Both the position numbers and the translations under genes were made by a program. A stretch of DNA of 64,000 nt, from the NCBI GenBank assembly GCA_016191245.1, contig JACPOY010000021.1:156410-220409 (forward strand), written 5' to 3'. Numbering within the stretch: the first letter of the stretch is position 1; each line of letters starts with the position of its first letter. The notes beneath the pieces were generated by a model, which was not told the DNA's origin, did no database searches, and saw nothing but the letters and a program-made list of their open reading frames with translations. This document shows positions 1 through 9,422 of this stretch, one piece after another. Source of the DNA: Gammaproteobacteria bacterium (GTDB lineage Bacteria; Pseudomonadota; Gammaproteobacteria; Berkiellales; Berkiellaceae).

Positions 1-293
1 GGCTCTCCATTCCTTTAGCGGCACCATTACTTGCATTACTTGCGTTACCCCTGAGTCGAGTCGGTCCACGTGAAGGTCGATTTGGGCGATTATTTATCGC
101 ATTACTTATTTGTATTTTGTATTTTAATTTATTAACCATGTGTAAACGTTTTATTGCAAGTGGTGCCTTATCACCTTACATTGGTGTGTGGTGGGTACAT
201 TTATTACTGCTTGTAATAGGATTGGCGTATTTAGCTAAAACATCTGGCAGATGGCATCAGGGTTATCATCATATGAAGCAGCGATTTGTATAA
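1..293 (+). CDS. lptF: LPS export permease LptF, C-terminal end (partial)
   Basis: This is the last 96 or so codons of an open frame that enters from the left edge and stops at TAA 291-293. It reads through PLSRVGPREGRFGRL, a motif typical of the C-terminal membrane half of LptF/LptG permeases, followed by two hydrophobic segments and a short basic tail. LptF and LptG form the inner-membrane channel of the LptB2FG ABC transporter, which extracts lipopolysaccharide and feeds it to LptC. The stop codon directly abuts the ATG of lptG, so the pair is one operon. The N-terminal two thirds lie outside the window. Confidence 0.88.
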   Translation, partial: LSIPLAAPLLALLALPLSRVGPREGRFGRLFIALLICILYFNLLTMCKRFIASGALSPYIGVWWVHLLLLVIGLAYLAKTSGRWHQGYHHMKQRFV

Positions 294-1364
294 ATGATAA
301 ATAAAATTACGCTATATATATGGAAATCAATTTTAGTGGCTATATTATTAGTCATGACTTTGTTTATTGGCTTAGAATTTATTTTTTCATTTGTAAATGA
401 AATTCGTTACGTTGGTACGGGTGATTACACTTTGAGCCAAGCTGTCGCATTTATTTTGCTTTCACTTCCAGCACAAATTACTCAATTATTTCCGATGGCC
501 ACACTTGTGGGTACCTTATTGGGACTAGGTTTGCTTGCTTCTCGCAGTGAATTAGTTGTGATGCGCGCAGCAGGGTTCAGTGTGGCAGATATCATTGTTG
601 CTGTATTAAAGCTTGCCGTTGTATTAGGTATGAGTATCTGGCTGATTGGGGAATTTATTTCTCCTATGACTGAAAAATTAGCACATCATAATAAAGCAGC
701 AAGTTTGAGTGCAGGGCAGGCACTAGGAACAACAAATGGTATATGGATGCGTGATGCAGATGATTTTATTCATATACAGTCTATGCAACCTGATGGGCAT
801 TTAGTTGGTATTACACTTTATCAGTTTGACAATCAAATGCACCTTCAAAAAGCAAGTTTTGCTCAGTTTGCAAATTATGAACAAGATCATTGGATTTTGC
901 ATGATATTCAAGAAACGAATTTTGAAGAAGGTAAAACAACAAGACGTAAGATCCCTGAACTACATTGGGTAAGCCACATTTCGCCAGAAATTTTAAGTAT
1001 GGTGGGTGTAAAAGATCTTGATGAGCTTTCTTTAATAGGATTATGGCAAACAATTCAATATCGACAAGATAATTTGTTAGATGTTAAACCTTACAAACTT
1101 GCCTTTTGGCAAAAAATAATGCGTCCCATTGCAACATTAGTGATGATGTTTTTAGCCATTCCTTTTGTGTTTGGGCCGTTACGTTCTGCGACGATGGGGC
1201 TTAGAATGCTGGTGGGAGTATTAGTAGGCTTTGTTTTCTATACCTTTAATCAATTATTTGGCCCTTTAACCTTGGTTTATCATGTTCCTGCTTTAGTGGG
1301 GGCATGTTTGCCCACCATTCTCTTTTTTGTAGCGGGATTGTTATTCATGAAAAGGGCGCGTTAA
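294..1364 (+). CDS. lptG: LPS export ABC transporter permease LptG
   Basis: LptG is the second permease of LptB2FG, which moves lipopolysaccharide out of the inner membrane. The protein has 356 residues, normal for the family. It has an N-terminal membrane segment (about residues 8-33), further segments around 45-75 and 100-122 that include the conserved SRSELVVMRAAG cytoplasmic loop, a periplasmic beta-jellyroll region (about 130-265), and three C-terminal membrane segments (about 275-352). The start ATG follows the lptF stop with no gap, which fixes the start. The 3' end meets the convergent RDD gene with no intergenic space, so no separate terminator is visible. Confidence 0.95.
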   Translation: MINKITLYIWKSILVAILLVMTLFIGLEFIFSFVNEIRYVGTGDYTLSQAVAFILLSLPAQITQLFPMATLVGTLLGLGLLASRSELVVMRAAGFSVADIIVAVLKLAVVLGMSIWLIGEFISPMTEKLAHHNKAASLSAGQALGTTNGIWMRDADDFIHIQSMQPDGHLVGITLYQFDNQMHLQKASFAQFANYEQDHWILHDIQETNFEEGKTTRRKIPELHWVSHISPEILSMVGVKDLDELSLIGLWQTIQYRQDNLLDVKPYKLAFWQKIMRPIATLVMMFLAIPFVFGPLRSATMGLRMLVGVLVGFVFYTFNQLFGPLTLVYHVPALVGACLPTILFFVAGLLFMKRAR

Positions 1365-1796
1365 TCAGCGTTTGACTACTTTTGTTTTGGCAATAAGATC
1401 ATGCAGACTTTGTTTATTTTTATCGAATAAACACCATAACAATCCAATACCAAATAGACCAAGACTAGGTAAACAAAGGACATAGCGTAAAAATGCACGC
1501 CGCCAGCTAATGCGTTGATTTTGTTCATCGACGAGTTTAATTTTCCAAGCCAACATGCCCAAAGTTTGTCCTCCTTTTTGCCAAAACCACGCTAAGAAAA
1601 GCCCTGTAACAATAAATAAATAGCTTAAGAAATAAATCCGATAAGGAAGAAGGGACTGACCTTTATTGGCAATTAATGCTAGTGTTGTTGCTAATAATAG
1701 AAATGAAAATAAAATAAAGCTGTCATAAACCATCGCAGCCAAGCGATGAAAAAGTGGAGCAGGTGAGTTTGTTGAATTGCTTTTTGTGCGACTCAT
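1365..1796 (-). CDS. RDD family membrane protein
   Basis: This 143-residue protein has three hydrophobic segments and the RDD pattern: LFHRLAAMVYDSFILF near the N terminus, GGQTLGMLAWKIKLVD in the middle, and a C-terminal SLHDLIAKTKVV. RDD proteins are small inner-membrane proteins of mostly unknown role; some act in ion transport. The frame stays open upstream for 50 more codons, but that stretch reads through the palindromic repeat ([12 protein letters not shown]), so the ATG at 1796 that begins MSRTKSN is preferred. It converges on lptG, as RDD genes often neighbour this locus. Family assignment is good; function is unknown. Confidence 0.85.
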   Translation of the reverse strand: MSRTKSNSTNSPAPLFHRLAAMVYDSFILFSFLLLATTLALIANKGQSLLPYRIYFLSYLFIVTGLFLAWFWQKGGQTLGMLAWKIKLVDEQNQRISWRRAFLRYVLCLPSLGLFGIGLLWCLFDKNKQSLHDLIAKTKVVKR

Positions 1797-1882
1797 ATGA
1801 TTAACCTTGGTATAAAAGACACGCAATTCTATATTGATTGTGATCTGTTCATCAATGTTATATATCTTGTAATCAATATCTA

Positions 1883-1988
1883 AGACCCTCACCCTAACCC
1901 TCTCCCGCAAGCGGTAGAGGGATCGGAAATAGGATCTGAAATTCATGTCCCCTCTACCGCTTGCGGGAGAGGGTTAGGGTGAGGGTCT
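1883..1988. repeat. Palindromic intergenic repeat, copy 1
   Basis: This is a near-perfect inverted repeat. The left arm (about 1883-1921) reads GACCCTCACCCTAACCCT then CTCCCGCAAGCGGTAGAGGG, and the right arm (about 1949-1988) is its reverse complement, with a 27-base spacer. It lies between the divergent RDD and UDP-sugar dehydrogenase genes. The same family recurs at 15175, 29997, 38311, 41939, 58468 and 63884. This copy carries GCGGTAGAGG instead of GGGGAGAGG, with the compensating change in the other arm, so the stem is kept. Confidence 0.9.
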
Positions 1989-2026
1989 TCTTTTGCGGAT
2001 AAATGAAGAAGATACTGGAGGGATCT

Positions 2027-3316
2027 GTGTCTAAACATAATCGAAAAATAGCCGTTATAGGCCTTGGCTATGTTGGACTGCCAGTGGCTGTGGCATTTGG
2101 CATGAAAACTCCTATCATCGCATTTGATATTAATGCCAAACGGATTGCTGAGCTTAAAAAATGCATTGATGTTACAGGGGAAGTGACGAACGAAGAATTA
2201 AATGCAACCAATATCTTTTTCACTAGTGAAAAGACAGATCTTAGTGATGCAGATTTTTTTATTGTTACTGTTCCCACCCCTTCAGATGATGCTCACCGGC
2301 CTGATTTAAGTTTTTTATATAAGGCCTGCGAGATTATTAGTCCACATTTAAAAGCAAATGATATTGTTGTTTTTGAATCAACTGTCTATCCAGGGGCAAC
2401 TCAAGAAGAATGTATTCCAGTATTAGAAAGATTTTCACATTTAAAAGCTGGTGTTGATTTTTCTGTGGGATATTCACCAGAGAGGATAAATCCTGGTGAT
2501 AAAATTCATACAATTTCAAATGTGGTAAAGATTGTTTCAGCATTAGATCCGGAAACTTTAGATATCGTCTCGCAAGTATATGGTTCTATTGTGACAGCAG
2601 GGGTATATCGTTCTCCCAGCATTAAAGTGGCAGAAGCCGCCAAAGTTGTTGAAAATACACAACGCGATCTCAATATTGCTTTAATGAATGAATTAGCCAT
2701 CATTTGCGAAAAAATGAATATTGAAACTATTGATGTCATCAATGCAGCTAAAACTAAATGGAATTTTTTACCCTTTCTACCTGGTCTTGTGGGAGGGCAC
2801 TGCATTGGTGTGGATCCTTATTATTTAACCTACAAAGCTAAGCAATTAGGTTATCGCCCCGAAGTTATCTTGGCAGGACGTCGTATTAATGATGGAATGG
2901 GCAAATATATAGCCGATCAAACTGTAAAACAGCTCATCCACTTAGGTAGTTCTGTCAAAGGTGCAAAAGTTGCTATTTTAGGATTAACCTTTAAAGAAAA
3001 TTGCCGTGATCTTCGAAATTCTAAAGTGATTGATATCATTAATGAATTAGCTTCTTTTGGGGTTGAGTTATTCGTGCACGATCCTATTGCAGATAAAGAC
3101 GAAGCCTTAAAAGAATATGATATAGAATTAGTGGATTGGGAAGAAATTATAGATATGGATGCTATTGTTTTAGCCGTAGCGCATCGACATTATTGTGAGC
3201 TGTCTGCTGAGCAATATGCACAAATGTTAGATCTCAATAGGCTCATTATTGATGTGAAGTCAGTTTTAGATAAAGAAGCATTTTCGCAAGTTGATATCAA
3301 AGTCTGGCGTTTGTAA
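2027..3316 (+). CDS. tviB: UDP-N-acetylhexosamine 6-dehydrogenase (TviB/WbpO-like)
   Basis: This enzyme oxidises C6 of a UDP-N-acetyl-sugar with two NAD+ to the uronic acid, a precursor for capsule, Vi-type or O-antigen polysaccharide. The N terminus has the Rossmann motif IAVIGLGYVGLP and FDIN (NAD binding). The middle has VFESTVYPG and SPERINPGD, and GGHCIGVDPYYLTYKA carries the catalytic Cys (about residue 262). The C terminus has GLTFKENCRDLRNSK. An upstream ATG at 2003 is in frame, but GTG at 2027 has GGAGGG four bases before it and fits the family N terminus better. The gene stands alone, not in a polysaccharide cluster, just downstream of a palindromic repeat. The exact sugar (GlcNAc or GalNAc) is not decided. 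Confidence 0.88.
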   Translation: MSKHNRKIAVIGLGYVGLPVAVAFGMKTPIIAFDINAKRIAELKKCIDVTGEVTNEELNATNIFFTSEKTDLSDADFFIVTVPTPSDDAHRPDLSFLYKACEIISPHLKANDIVVFESTVYPGATQEECIPVLERFSHLKAGVDFSVGYSPERINPGDKIHTISNVVKIVSALDPETLDIVSQVYGSIVTAGVYRSPSIKVAEAAKVVENTQRDLNIALMNELAIICEKMNIETIDVINAAKTKWNFLPFLPGLVGGHCIGVDPYYLTYKAKQLGYRPEVILAGRRINDGMGKYIADQTVKQLIHLGSSVKGAKVAILGLTFKENCRDLRNSKVIDIINELASFGVELFVHDPIADKDEALKEYDIELVDWEEIIDMDAIVLAVAHRHYCELSAEQYAQMLDLNRLIIDVKSVLDKEAFSQVDIKVWRL

Positions 3317-3470
3317 GAACATCCCTTCATTTCTGCTTTGCCCTAACAAAGGGTCGGGTATATCACCGTAAATAATCATTCATTTTGACTATAATCCATT
3401 CATGTGTTCGTGAGTTGCTCTTTATCAAGTAAAAAAAATCAGTGAATAGATTTTCAAGCGAGGTAATTCT

Positions 3471-6400
3471 ATGGAAAAGTTCATTGAAATAAAAGACAAT
3501 GAAAATAATCAATTTGCATTACGTTTGAAAATGTTACTAGGGACGCTATCAAATGAAGATGGTGGTCAAAATTATTTTGAAGTGCTAAATCACGAAATCA
3601 AAAATTTAAATCAAAAACTCGTATCTCCTAAAAGTCAGCTTGAGAATTATCAAAAAGCTTACCAATTGCAAGAACAATATAATGATGCTTTACAAGTTGC
3701 TAAACTACGCTGGGGAAAAGCAAATAAAGAATTCGACTTAGGCGCAAATTTAATCAAGGATTTAGCCGCACGTAAAAAAATGTATGAACAAGGTTTATCC
3801 GATTTGCAAGCAACCGAAAGCAAATACGAACAGATGTCATCTTTCATTGAATGTCAGAAGGCCAATTCGCCTTGGCACAGGTTGCAAGAAAAAGCAGATG
3901 AGCTTGATAAGAACAATGTTCTACCTACGACAAGAAGTAGTCTGCTAAAAAAAATACGTTTAGAATGGAAAAATATGGGAAGTTTAGCAAAATGTAATGC
4001 AAAAGATTTGCTTAACTTTCATAAAGAATTAATCAATTTTGAACAATTTATCGATTTTATTCGGGCATCAATTCCCAAAAACACTAAAAATAACATTGAT
4101 ATTAAACTATTAACGCTACTTTCCATCAATGCCAGGAGAATTAATCGTTATCAGATCAAATTACTTTCATCGATGAAATGGAAGCTTAAATCTGCAATTT
4201 TAAATCACAACTTGCGCTGCGATGATAGCATGTTTGCGTTAACTACATTATTAAAAACAAAAGTTTTTGAACACGATAAAAGAGAAGATTTATATAACAT
4301 CATTGACTTAATTGACATGTCGAAAGAATCTATCGCCCATGATATGGAGTTTAGTGATGTCGTTCAAATATTAAAAATTTTTCGTGATAATAATTATACA
4401 GAGGGTATAAATATTTGGCTAGAATCACCTTGGATCAAAGATCAAGATAATAAAAACCTAATTAAGCTCAATATTGTAAATAGTTATGCAATTCCAAGCA
4501 AACTGAAGGATTTAGTCCCTGATAAAATAGGATTTGGTTTTGGTGCAATGCTTCGCTATTGGTATTTTAGAACACATGAAAAATTAAGTATATTCTGGAG
4601 TGTATTAAGAAATATGATAGTGGGTGATTATAATGAAACCGCAGCCATTATTAATGAAACAAATCGCCAAGTGGCAGGCTTTGATCTTTTTGTTCAAGTT
4701 TATCGCAGAATGGGATATGCGATGAATTTGAATAATATTAATAAATCGAGTGCTTTTTTAGCGGCATTACAGCTGCCAAAATTAATTGAATTGGAAAAAA
4801 CCAGAGCAAGTACATTCAAACCTTCCTGGTTTGCTGGTGTTTTATTCAAGTGGATTCCTTTATTTAATCGTGCTCATACGTATCAATTTTTTTCACTTTG
4901 GGACAAAGAATTACAAGATGCCAAGCAGGCGATAGATGAGAAATGCGCTAATATAACTCAGTTTATTCTTGAAGATTTTGAAGTGTTATTGATGAATAGT
5001 ATCACACAGCAATCATATTTATTAACACCAGATCTGATGTCAAATATACAATTGTTTATATCAACCTATGGTAAAAAAAGTGACATCGATAAACTGAAGA
5101 TTTTATCAGATCCCATCAATATATTGCAAAAATTTGAATTCTTACATCCTGCAAAAGAGGGGGATGTGGTACGCCATCTTAATGACGATGCATTATTTTC
5201 ATTTTTACAGTTTGCTCAAAAGTATTGGACCAATGAACAATATCAGGCAGTGAAAGCGATAGTTGATATCATCATGAAAGCATCCTTTCCAATAGAAACA
5301 GATGATAATATGCTTACAGCTAAACTTGCTTGCTTGTTGAAGGGGGAAGATAAAAATCAAGCTTATAAGAAATTAATGAATCTTATTGCTGTCAAATATA
5401 TATTTTCAACAGGTGATGATGGTAATGAACAAGCTTTTGAATTTTTAAAGAGATTTGCACCTCGCGCAGCTCGTAATTGGCAATCAAAACGCCAAAATGT
5501 TATAGATGAAAAATTTATTATTTTAAACTCACTTTTATCAGTAAGGGTCTCAAAAGAGAGAGATTTATCCAAAGATGATTTGCATGAGACAAGAGGAGCG
5601 CAGCTAAAATATAAAAACTACGCTATGTATATCAACGATATTAAAAATCAAGATATGAAAAATAAAGGAAAAAATCTCAATTTGCTCATTAAAAAAGCAA
5701 GAGATTATGTAGAGGCATATCAAGGTGGTAATGTTCTTTATGCAGATTTGTTGCTAAGGTTATGTTTAGAATCAGATGTAAAAATAATAGCTCGTTATAT
5801 CCAAAAGCGATTTTCTTTTCTTCTGGGTACTAAACAAGAGATCCCAGCTGATTCTATCAGTGTGGAAGAACATCAGCTATATTATCAAATATCTAAAAAT
5901 CCCACGTTGGTCAGTGCCTTGCTTGAAATTCTTAATAAGAAATATCATGGTGAGAATACGATGTGTGCGGAGCTTATCTTAACTTTAAATCATCCAGATG
6001 TTACTGCATGCTATTTTTCAAGAAGGTGGGAAAAATTATTGAGAGATGGCGATTATCATGCTTTGGTGCAAGATAAGAAATTATATAGTGATTTTTTAAT
6101 AAATGATAAATTTGTGCTTTCTGTGAATAAGGCAATAACGTTATATATTGAAAGCTTAGTGAACAATCAAGAATGGGATAAATTTGAATCAGCAGATTTT
6201 TGCCATTTGGTTGAAATCTATGGGAATACTCAAAATAAAGAAACTTATCGCTTACTGATAATTAAAAGGCTATTAAGCAAGAATAATGTCGATTCGACGA
6301 AAGCATATTTTGGGTTGGTAACGCCCTATCTACATGGTAATTTAGAAAATGAATTGATAACGTTAGAGCCTGCCAAAAAACAATTAACTGAAATATTACA

Positions 6401-8783
6401 ATCTCATGTTGATGAATTACGAGAACATAACCGATGGGAAGGACATGCGCAATATTTTTTAGAATATTTTCTTCCCTCGCAAGATAAAAAATTATTATAT
6501 GATATTAGATTCAAATGGTTAGAGGAGTTTTTCAATAACCCCACTAAATTTACTAACAGAATGAATTTGGAACAAATTCCGCTTGATGCAAAATACCATT
6601 ATCAAAATAAAGATATTCCTAATGATGCAGTGAGTTTGGAACAATTTTATGGAAAAAGAAAAATTCCATTATTAAAAAATCTTATGATGCAATATATTGA
6701 TAATTTAGATGGGAAAGTAAGCGATGAACATATTAAATTAATCAGTAGTTATTTAAAAGATAATGCTTTTGCGTTAGATGCTGATGGCGATTTTTTCTGC
6801 AAGAAATTTGAAAATTATCAAAAAATTAAAAAAATAATACATTGTATTAGTAATGGTTTATGGTTAGATGCGATAGCCGCCATCAGTCATTTATCTCAAG
6901 AATTAAAAGGGCTTGAATTACTCCAATTAGCTGAACCAAAAAGAAAACGAGAGAAAATTATTCATGATGAAAATGAATTCCTCAATATATTGTTGCTAAA
7001 ATTTGAGAATCAATATAAAGGGATGTTGGTCAACGAGACCATACTTTCAAAAATTGATTTGCTTTCATTTGATGAGCAATCAAAACTATTTCTAATGGAA
7101 AAAGACAAGCTGCATCAAACGATTCAAGATTCGGAGTTGCCTGATGTATTCAAAGAAAAAATTAATCAATTGCATTTAAAAAGTTCTGATGTTTTTGAAA
7201 AGGTCACGAATTTTGTTGGCAATTTACATTTCAACAAATTGCATCTTATTTCATTTAATGAAGAGGATGTGGTTTTATTTTCAAATTATTTATCTAGAAA
7301 AACTAAGAAATATATTATCAATAAGATGAAATCGATACAAGAATATTTGTCTCATGAAGATCCATTGCATCCAGCTTTATCATCTTTTATGGGTTTGATG
7401 ATGAATGAATATCAGGATAAGAAGCATCAAAAAAGAGATCTGATTAAAATTCGCCAGTTTCGATCAAAACAAAAAAACTATCCGGCGCTTGCGAATGTAC
7501 TGGCAACTAAACTTATCTCTTCATTAGACAACCAGCAAACGTTAATAAATTATAGTTGTTTTAATGAAAAATATAGCACCTGTCAAAGTGTTTTTTTACA
7601 TTATTTAAAAAAACATATACAAATAAAACTCATGAGTAGTTTAGAAAACAATATATTGTTGCTGTCCAATGCAACGCAAATAAATGAGATTATTTTTCAG
7701 CGAGATAATTGGCTATATCACGGGATATTATATGAATGGTTAATGCGTTTACCAATTGCAGAAAATTCAAATCTTAAGGCCAATGTTAGTAACAAAGTAC
7801 AGCTTTCCATTATCAATGCAAAAAAATCATTGCAATCATTAATTGAAAAATTTGATTTAATTATATCAAATCAAGACTCAAGTTCGCTTAGTGAAAAAAC
7901 AGCAACCTATTATCCAAAACCTGAAACTATCAATAATGAACAAAAACTCATCCAAACGGCATTATTTATAAGATCTTTTGGCGATGAATTTCAAAAAAAA
8001 GTGCTAGATGATTTACTTGCGCAAGTTGCTAAACGTCAACGACGTTGCATGATGAAAGGCTTGAGTGGCTCTTTTTTTGAACATTGTTTAGATTATGCGG
8101 ATAAACTTATCATGGTGGCAGGCTCGCCAATTCAAAGAAGCGAAAGTGAACACTTGATTGAAACCTGGAATCGTTATCGTACAGTGAGTTTAAGACAGGT
8201 GCGAGAATTAGCAATAGAAGATGCTTTACCTCAATATATAAAAGAATTTGATAAATCGATATATCAATATTTTATTAAACGGCATAATTTATCTGATGAT
8301 TTTTCTGCTTTAATGCATTCTAAATTTGAACAATGGAATTTATCTCAAGAAATGATAGTGCCCAATCAGCTATTAAAAAAGCATCCCATCAAAGAATTTC
8401 ATCAAATTCTGCTTGAAGAGTCCAAAAAGCGATCGCACGGTTTTTTCTATTCAAAACCTTCTGAAAGGGATGCAAATAAATTATTTGTTGCATTTTGTTT
8501 ACATTTACAAGCGCATCAATTGGTTAGTATCTGGAACGAAAGAAAGAAAAGTAATCAAGAGTTATTAAACAAATTTACGCCCCAAGATATTAGTGAACCT
8601 TTAAATGTGCTAGTTAATAATATGAGTAAAAAATTTGATATTGGTCGTGGGGAATTTAATCGTAGTATTCATTATGCTATTTCAAAGAACGATGAATATT
8701 TTGCTTCATGGTCAATCATTAGCGAACAATCAAAAAAACTCAGTCAAGTGACGCAGACAGTGAAGAGAGTGGCGAGCAGGTAA
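3471..8783 (+). CDS. Very large protein of unknown function (1770 aa)
   Basis: I recognise no domain. The protein is 1770 residues, hydrophilic and Lys/Asn/Glu-rich, with predicted helical, partly coiled-coil stretches (for example residues 40-130, rich in Gln/Lys/Leu heptads). It has no signal peptide and no convincing membrane segment apart from a short hydrophobic patch near PSWFAGVLFKWIPLF (about residue 445). The start is supported by GAGGT six bases upstream. A TATAAT-like hexamer lies at 3390-3395. It is monocistronic, flanked by a UDP-sugar dehydrogenase and tRNA-Leu. Giant helical proteins of this composition are common among Dot/Icm effectors of Legionella and Coxiella, but that role is inference only. 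No catalytic motif was found. Confidence 0.85.
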   Translation: MEKFIEIKDNENNQFALRLKMLLGTLSNEDGGQNYFEVLNHEIKNLNQKLVSPKSQLENYQKAYQLQEQYNDALQVAKLRWGKANKEFDLGANLIKDLAARKKMYEQGLSDLQATESKYEQMSSFIECQKANSPWHRLQEKADELDKNNVLPTTRSSLLKKIRLEWKNMGSLAKCNAKDLLNFHKELINFEQFIDFIRASIPKNTKNNIDIKLLTLLSINARRINRYQIKLLSSMKWKLKSAILNHNLRCDDSMFALTTLLKTKVFEHDKREDLYNIIDLIDMSKESIAHDMEFSDVVQILKIFRDNNYTEGINIWLESPWIKDQDNKNLIKLNIVNSYAIPSKLKDLVPDKIGFGFGAMLRYWYFRTHEKLSIFWSVLRNMIVGDYNETAAIINETNRQVAGFDLFVQVYRRMGYAMNLNNINKSSAFLAALQLPKLIELEKTRASTFKPSWFAGVLFKWIPLFNRAHTYQFFSLWDKELQDAKQAIDEKCANITQFILEDFEVLLMNSITQQSYLLTPDLMSNIQLFISTYGKKSDIDKLKILSDPINILQKFEFLHPAKEGDVVRHLNDDALFSFLQFAQKYWTNEQYQAVKAIVDIIMKASFPIETDDNMLTAKLACLLKGEDKNQAYKKLMNLIAVKYIFSTGDDGNEQAFEFLKRFAPRAARNWQSKRQNVIDEKFIILNSLLSVRVSKERDLSKDDLHETRGAQLKYKNYAMYINDIKNQDMKNKGKNLNLLIKKARDYVEAYQGGNVLYADLLLRLCLESDVKIIARYIQKRFSFLLGTKQEIPADSISVEEHQLYYQISKNPTLVSALLEILNKKYHGENTMCAELILTLNHPDVTACYFSRRWEKLLRDGDYHALVQDKKLYSDFLINDKFVLSVNKAITLYIESLVNNQEWDKFESADFCHLVEIYGNTQNKETYRLLIIKRLLSKNNVDSTKAYFGLVTPYLHGNLENELITLEPAKKQLTEILQSHVDELREHNRWEGHAQYFLEYFLPSQDKKLLYDIRFKWLEEFFNNPTKFTNRMNLEQIPLDAKYHYQNKDIPNDAVSLEQFYGKRKIPLLKNLMMQYIDNLDGKVSDEHIKLISSYLKDNAFALDADGDFFCKKFENYQKIKKIIHCISNGLWLDAIAAISHLSQELKGLELLQLAEPKRKREKIIHDENEFLNILLLKFENQYKGMLVNETILSKIDLLSFDEQSKLFLMEKDKLHQTIQDSELPDVFKEKINQLHLKSSDVFEKVTNFVGNLHFNKLHLISFNEEDVVLFSNYLSRKTKKYIINKMKSIQEYLSHEDPLHPALSSFMGLMMNEYQDKKHQKRDLIKIRQFRSKQKNYPALANVLATKLISSLDNQQTLINYSCFNEKYSTCQSVFLHYLKKHIQIKLMSSLENNILLLSNATQINEIIFQRDNWLYHGILYEWLMRLPIAENSNLKANVSNKVQLSIINAKKSLQSLIEKFDLIISNQDSSSLSEKTATYYPKPETINNEQKLIQTALFIRSFGDEFQKKVLDDLLAQVAKRQRRCMMKGLSGSFFEHCLDYADKLIMVAGSPIQRSESEHLIETWNRYRTVSLRQVRELAIEDALPQYIKEFDKSIYQYFIKRHNLSDDFSALMHSKFEQWNLSQEMIVPNQLLKKHPIKEFHQILLEESKKRSHGFFYSKPSERDANKLFVAFCLHLQAHQLVSIWNERKKSNQELLNKFTPQDISEPLNVLVNNMSKKFDIGRGEFNRSIHYAISKNDEYFASWSIISEQSKKLSQVTQTVKRVASR

Positions 8784-8788
8784 AAGGT

Positions 8789-8875
8789 TGGTGCCGGAGG
8801 AGAGAATCGAACTCACACGATGTTACCATCACCAGATTTTGAGTCTGGCGCGTCTGCCAGTTCCGCCACTCCGGC
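8789..8875 (-). tRNA. tRNA-Leu (anticodon CAA)
   Basis: Read on the minus strand, the acceptor stem GCCGGAG pairs with CTCCGGC, followed by discriminator A and an encoded CCA. The anticodon stem CCAGA/TCTGG encloses the loop CTCAAAA, giving anticodon CAA. The long variable arm (GTGATGGTAACATC) and the T-loop GTTCGATTC fit a class II leucine tRNA of 87 bases. It is transcribed toward the end of the 1770-residue gene. Confidence 0.93.
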
Positions 8876-9037
8876 GTTTGTCGGGGCAGAGTATACTAAA
8901 GCCATCGCAATCGTCAATGGGTTGGGTTTAATGCAATAGAATTTGCCTTTAGCGTCTTCCCAAGGTAGATTGCAAAGCCAAACACGCATTCTATATATAT
9001 AAGAATGTCATTCAACTTAATTTCTTGTAGGTGTGAT

Positions 9038-9394
9038 ATGAAAAAAGGGTTATGCATTTTATTCTTAATGGGATTTTCACAAATTGCCCTAGCTGATGCT
9101 GGTGTTGGCGCAGGCCCTTCAATGATGAGCAATATTGTTATGGTTGCCGGCTTCCTGCTTATTTTTTATTTTATGTTAATAAGACCCCAAACCAAGCGCG
9201 CTAAAGAACATCAAGCTCTCATTACGAATATTGCAAAAGATGATGAAGTGATTACCAACGGTGGTATTTTAGGGAAAGTGCTACGTGTAACCGATCAATT
9301 TATTGTTATTGCTATTTCTGAAGGCATCGAAGTGAAAGTTCAGAAACAAGCTATTTCCGCGACGTTACCAAAAGGCACCATTAAAAGCATATAA
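9038..9394 (+). CDS. yajC: Sec translocon accessory protein YajC
   Basis: YajC is a small inner-membrane partner of the SecDF complex, which uses the proton gradient to help pull proteins across SecYEG. The protein has 118 residues with an N-terminal hydrophobic stretch and the hallmark membrane segment MVAGFLLIFYFMLIRPQ, then a cytoplasmic part with DEVITNGGILGKV. The ATG at 9038 is chosen because it has AGGTG upstream and matches the family; an in-frame ATG at 9005 would add eleven polar residues. It heads yajC-secD-secF. The usual upstream partners queA and tgt are absent here, replaced by tRNA-Leu and the giant gene. Confidence 0.93.
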   Translation: MKKGLCILFLMGFSQIALADAGVGAGPSMMSNIVMVAGFLLIFYFMLIRPQTKRAKEHQALITNIAKDDEVITNGGILGKVLRVTDQFIVIAISEGIEVKVQKQAISATLPKGTIKSI

Positions 9395-9422
9395 AAAGTA
9401 CTGATAAGGACATAAAGTAATT

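Noticed and set aside
1797..1946. A 50-codon N-terminal extension of the RDD protein
   Set aside because: The sequence reads through the palindromic repeat and gives Arg/Val-rich residues not typical of the family; the ATG at 1796 fits better.
1883..1988. Palindromic repeats as CRISPR arrays
   Set aside because: The repeats are dispersed, inverted and single, without regularly spaced direct copies or unique spacers; no cas genes are present.
3330..3470. Possible IscR-like or other operator around TCGGGTATATCACC upstream of the giant gene
   Set aside because: GGTCGGGTAT occurs, but the left half-site GACT is absent, so it does not form a type 1 IscR site.
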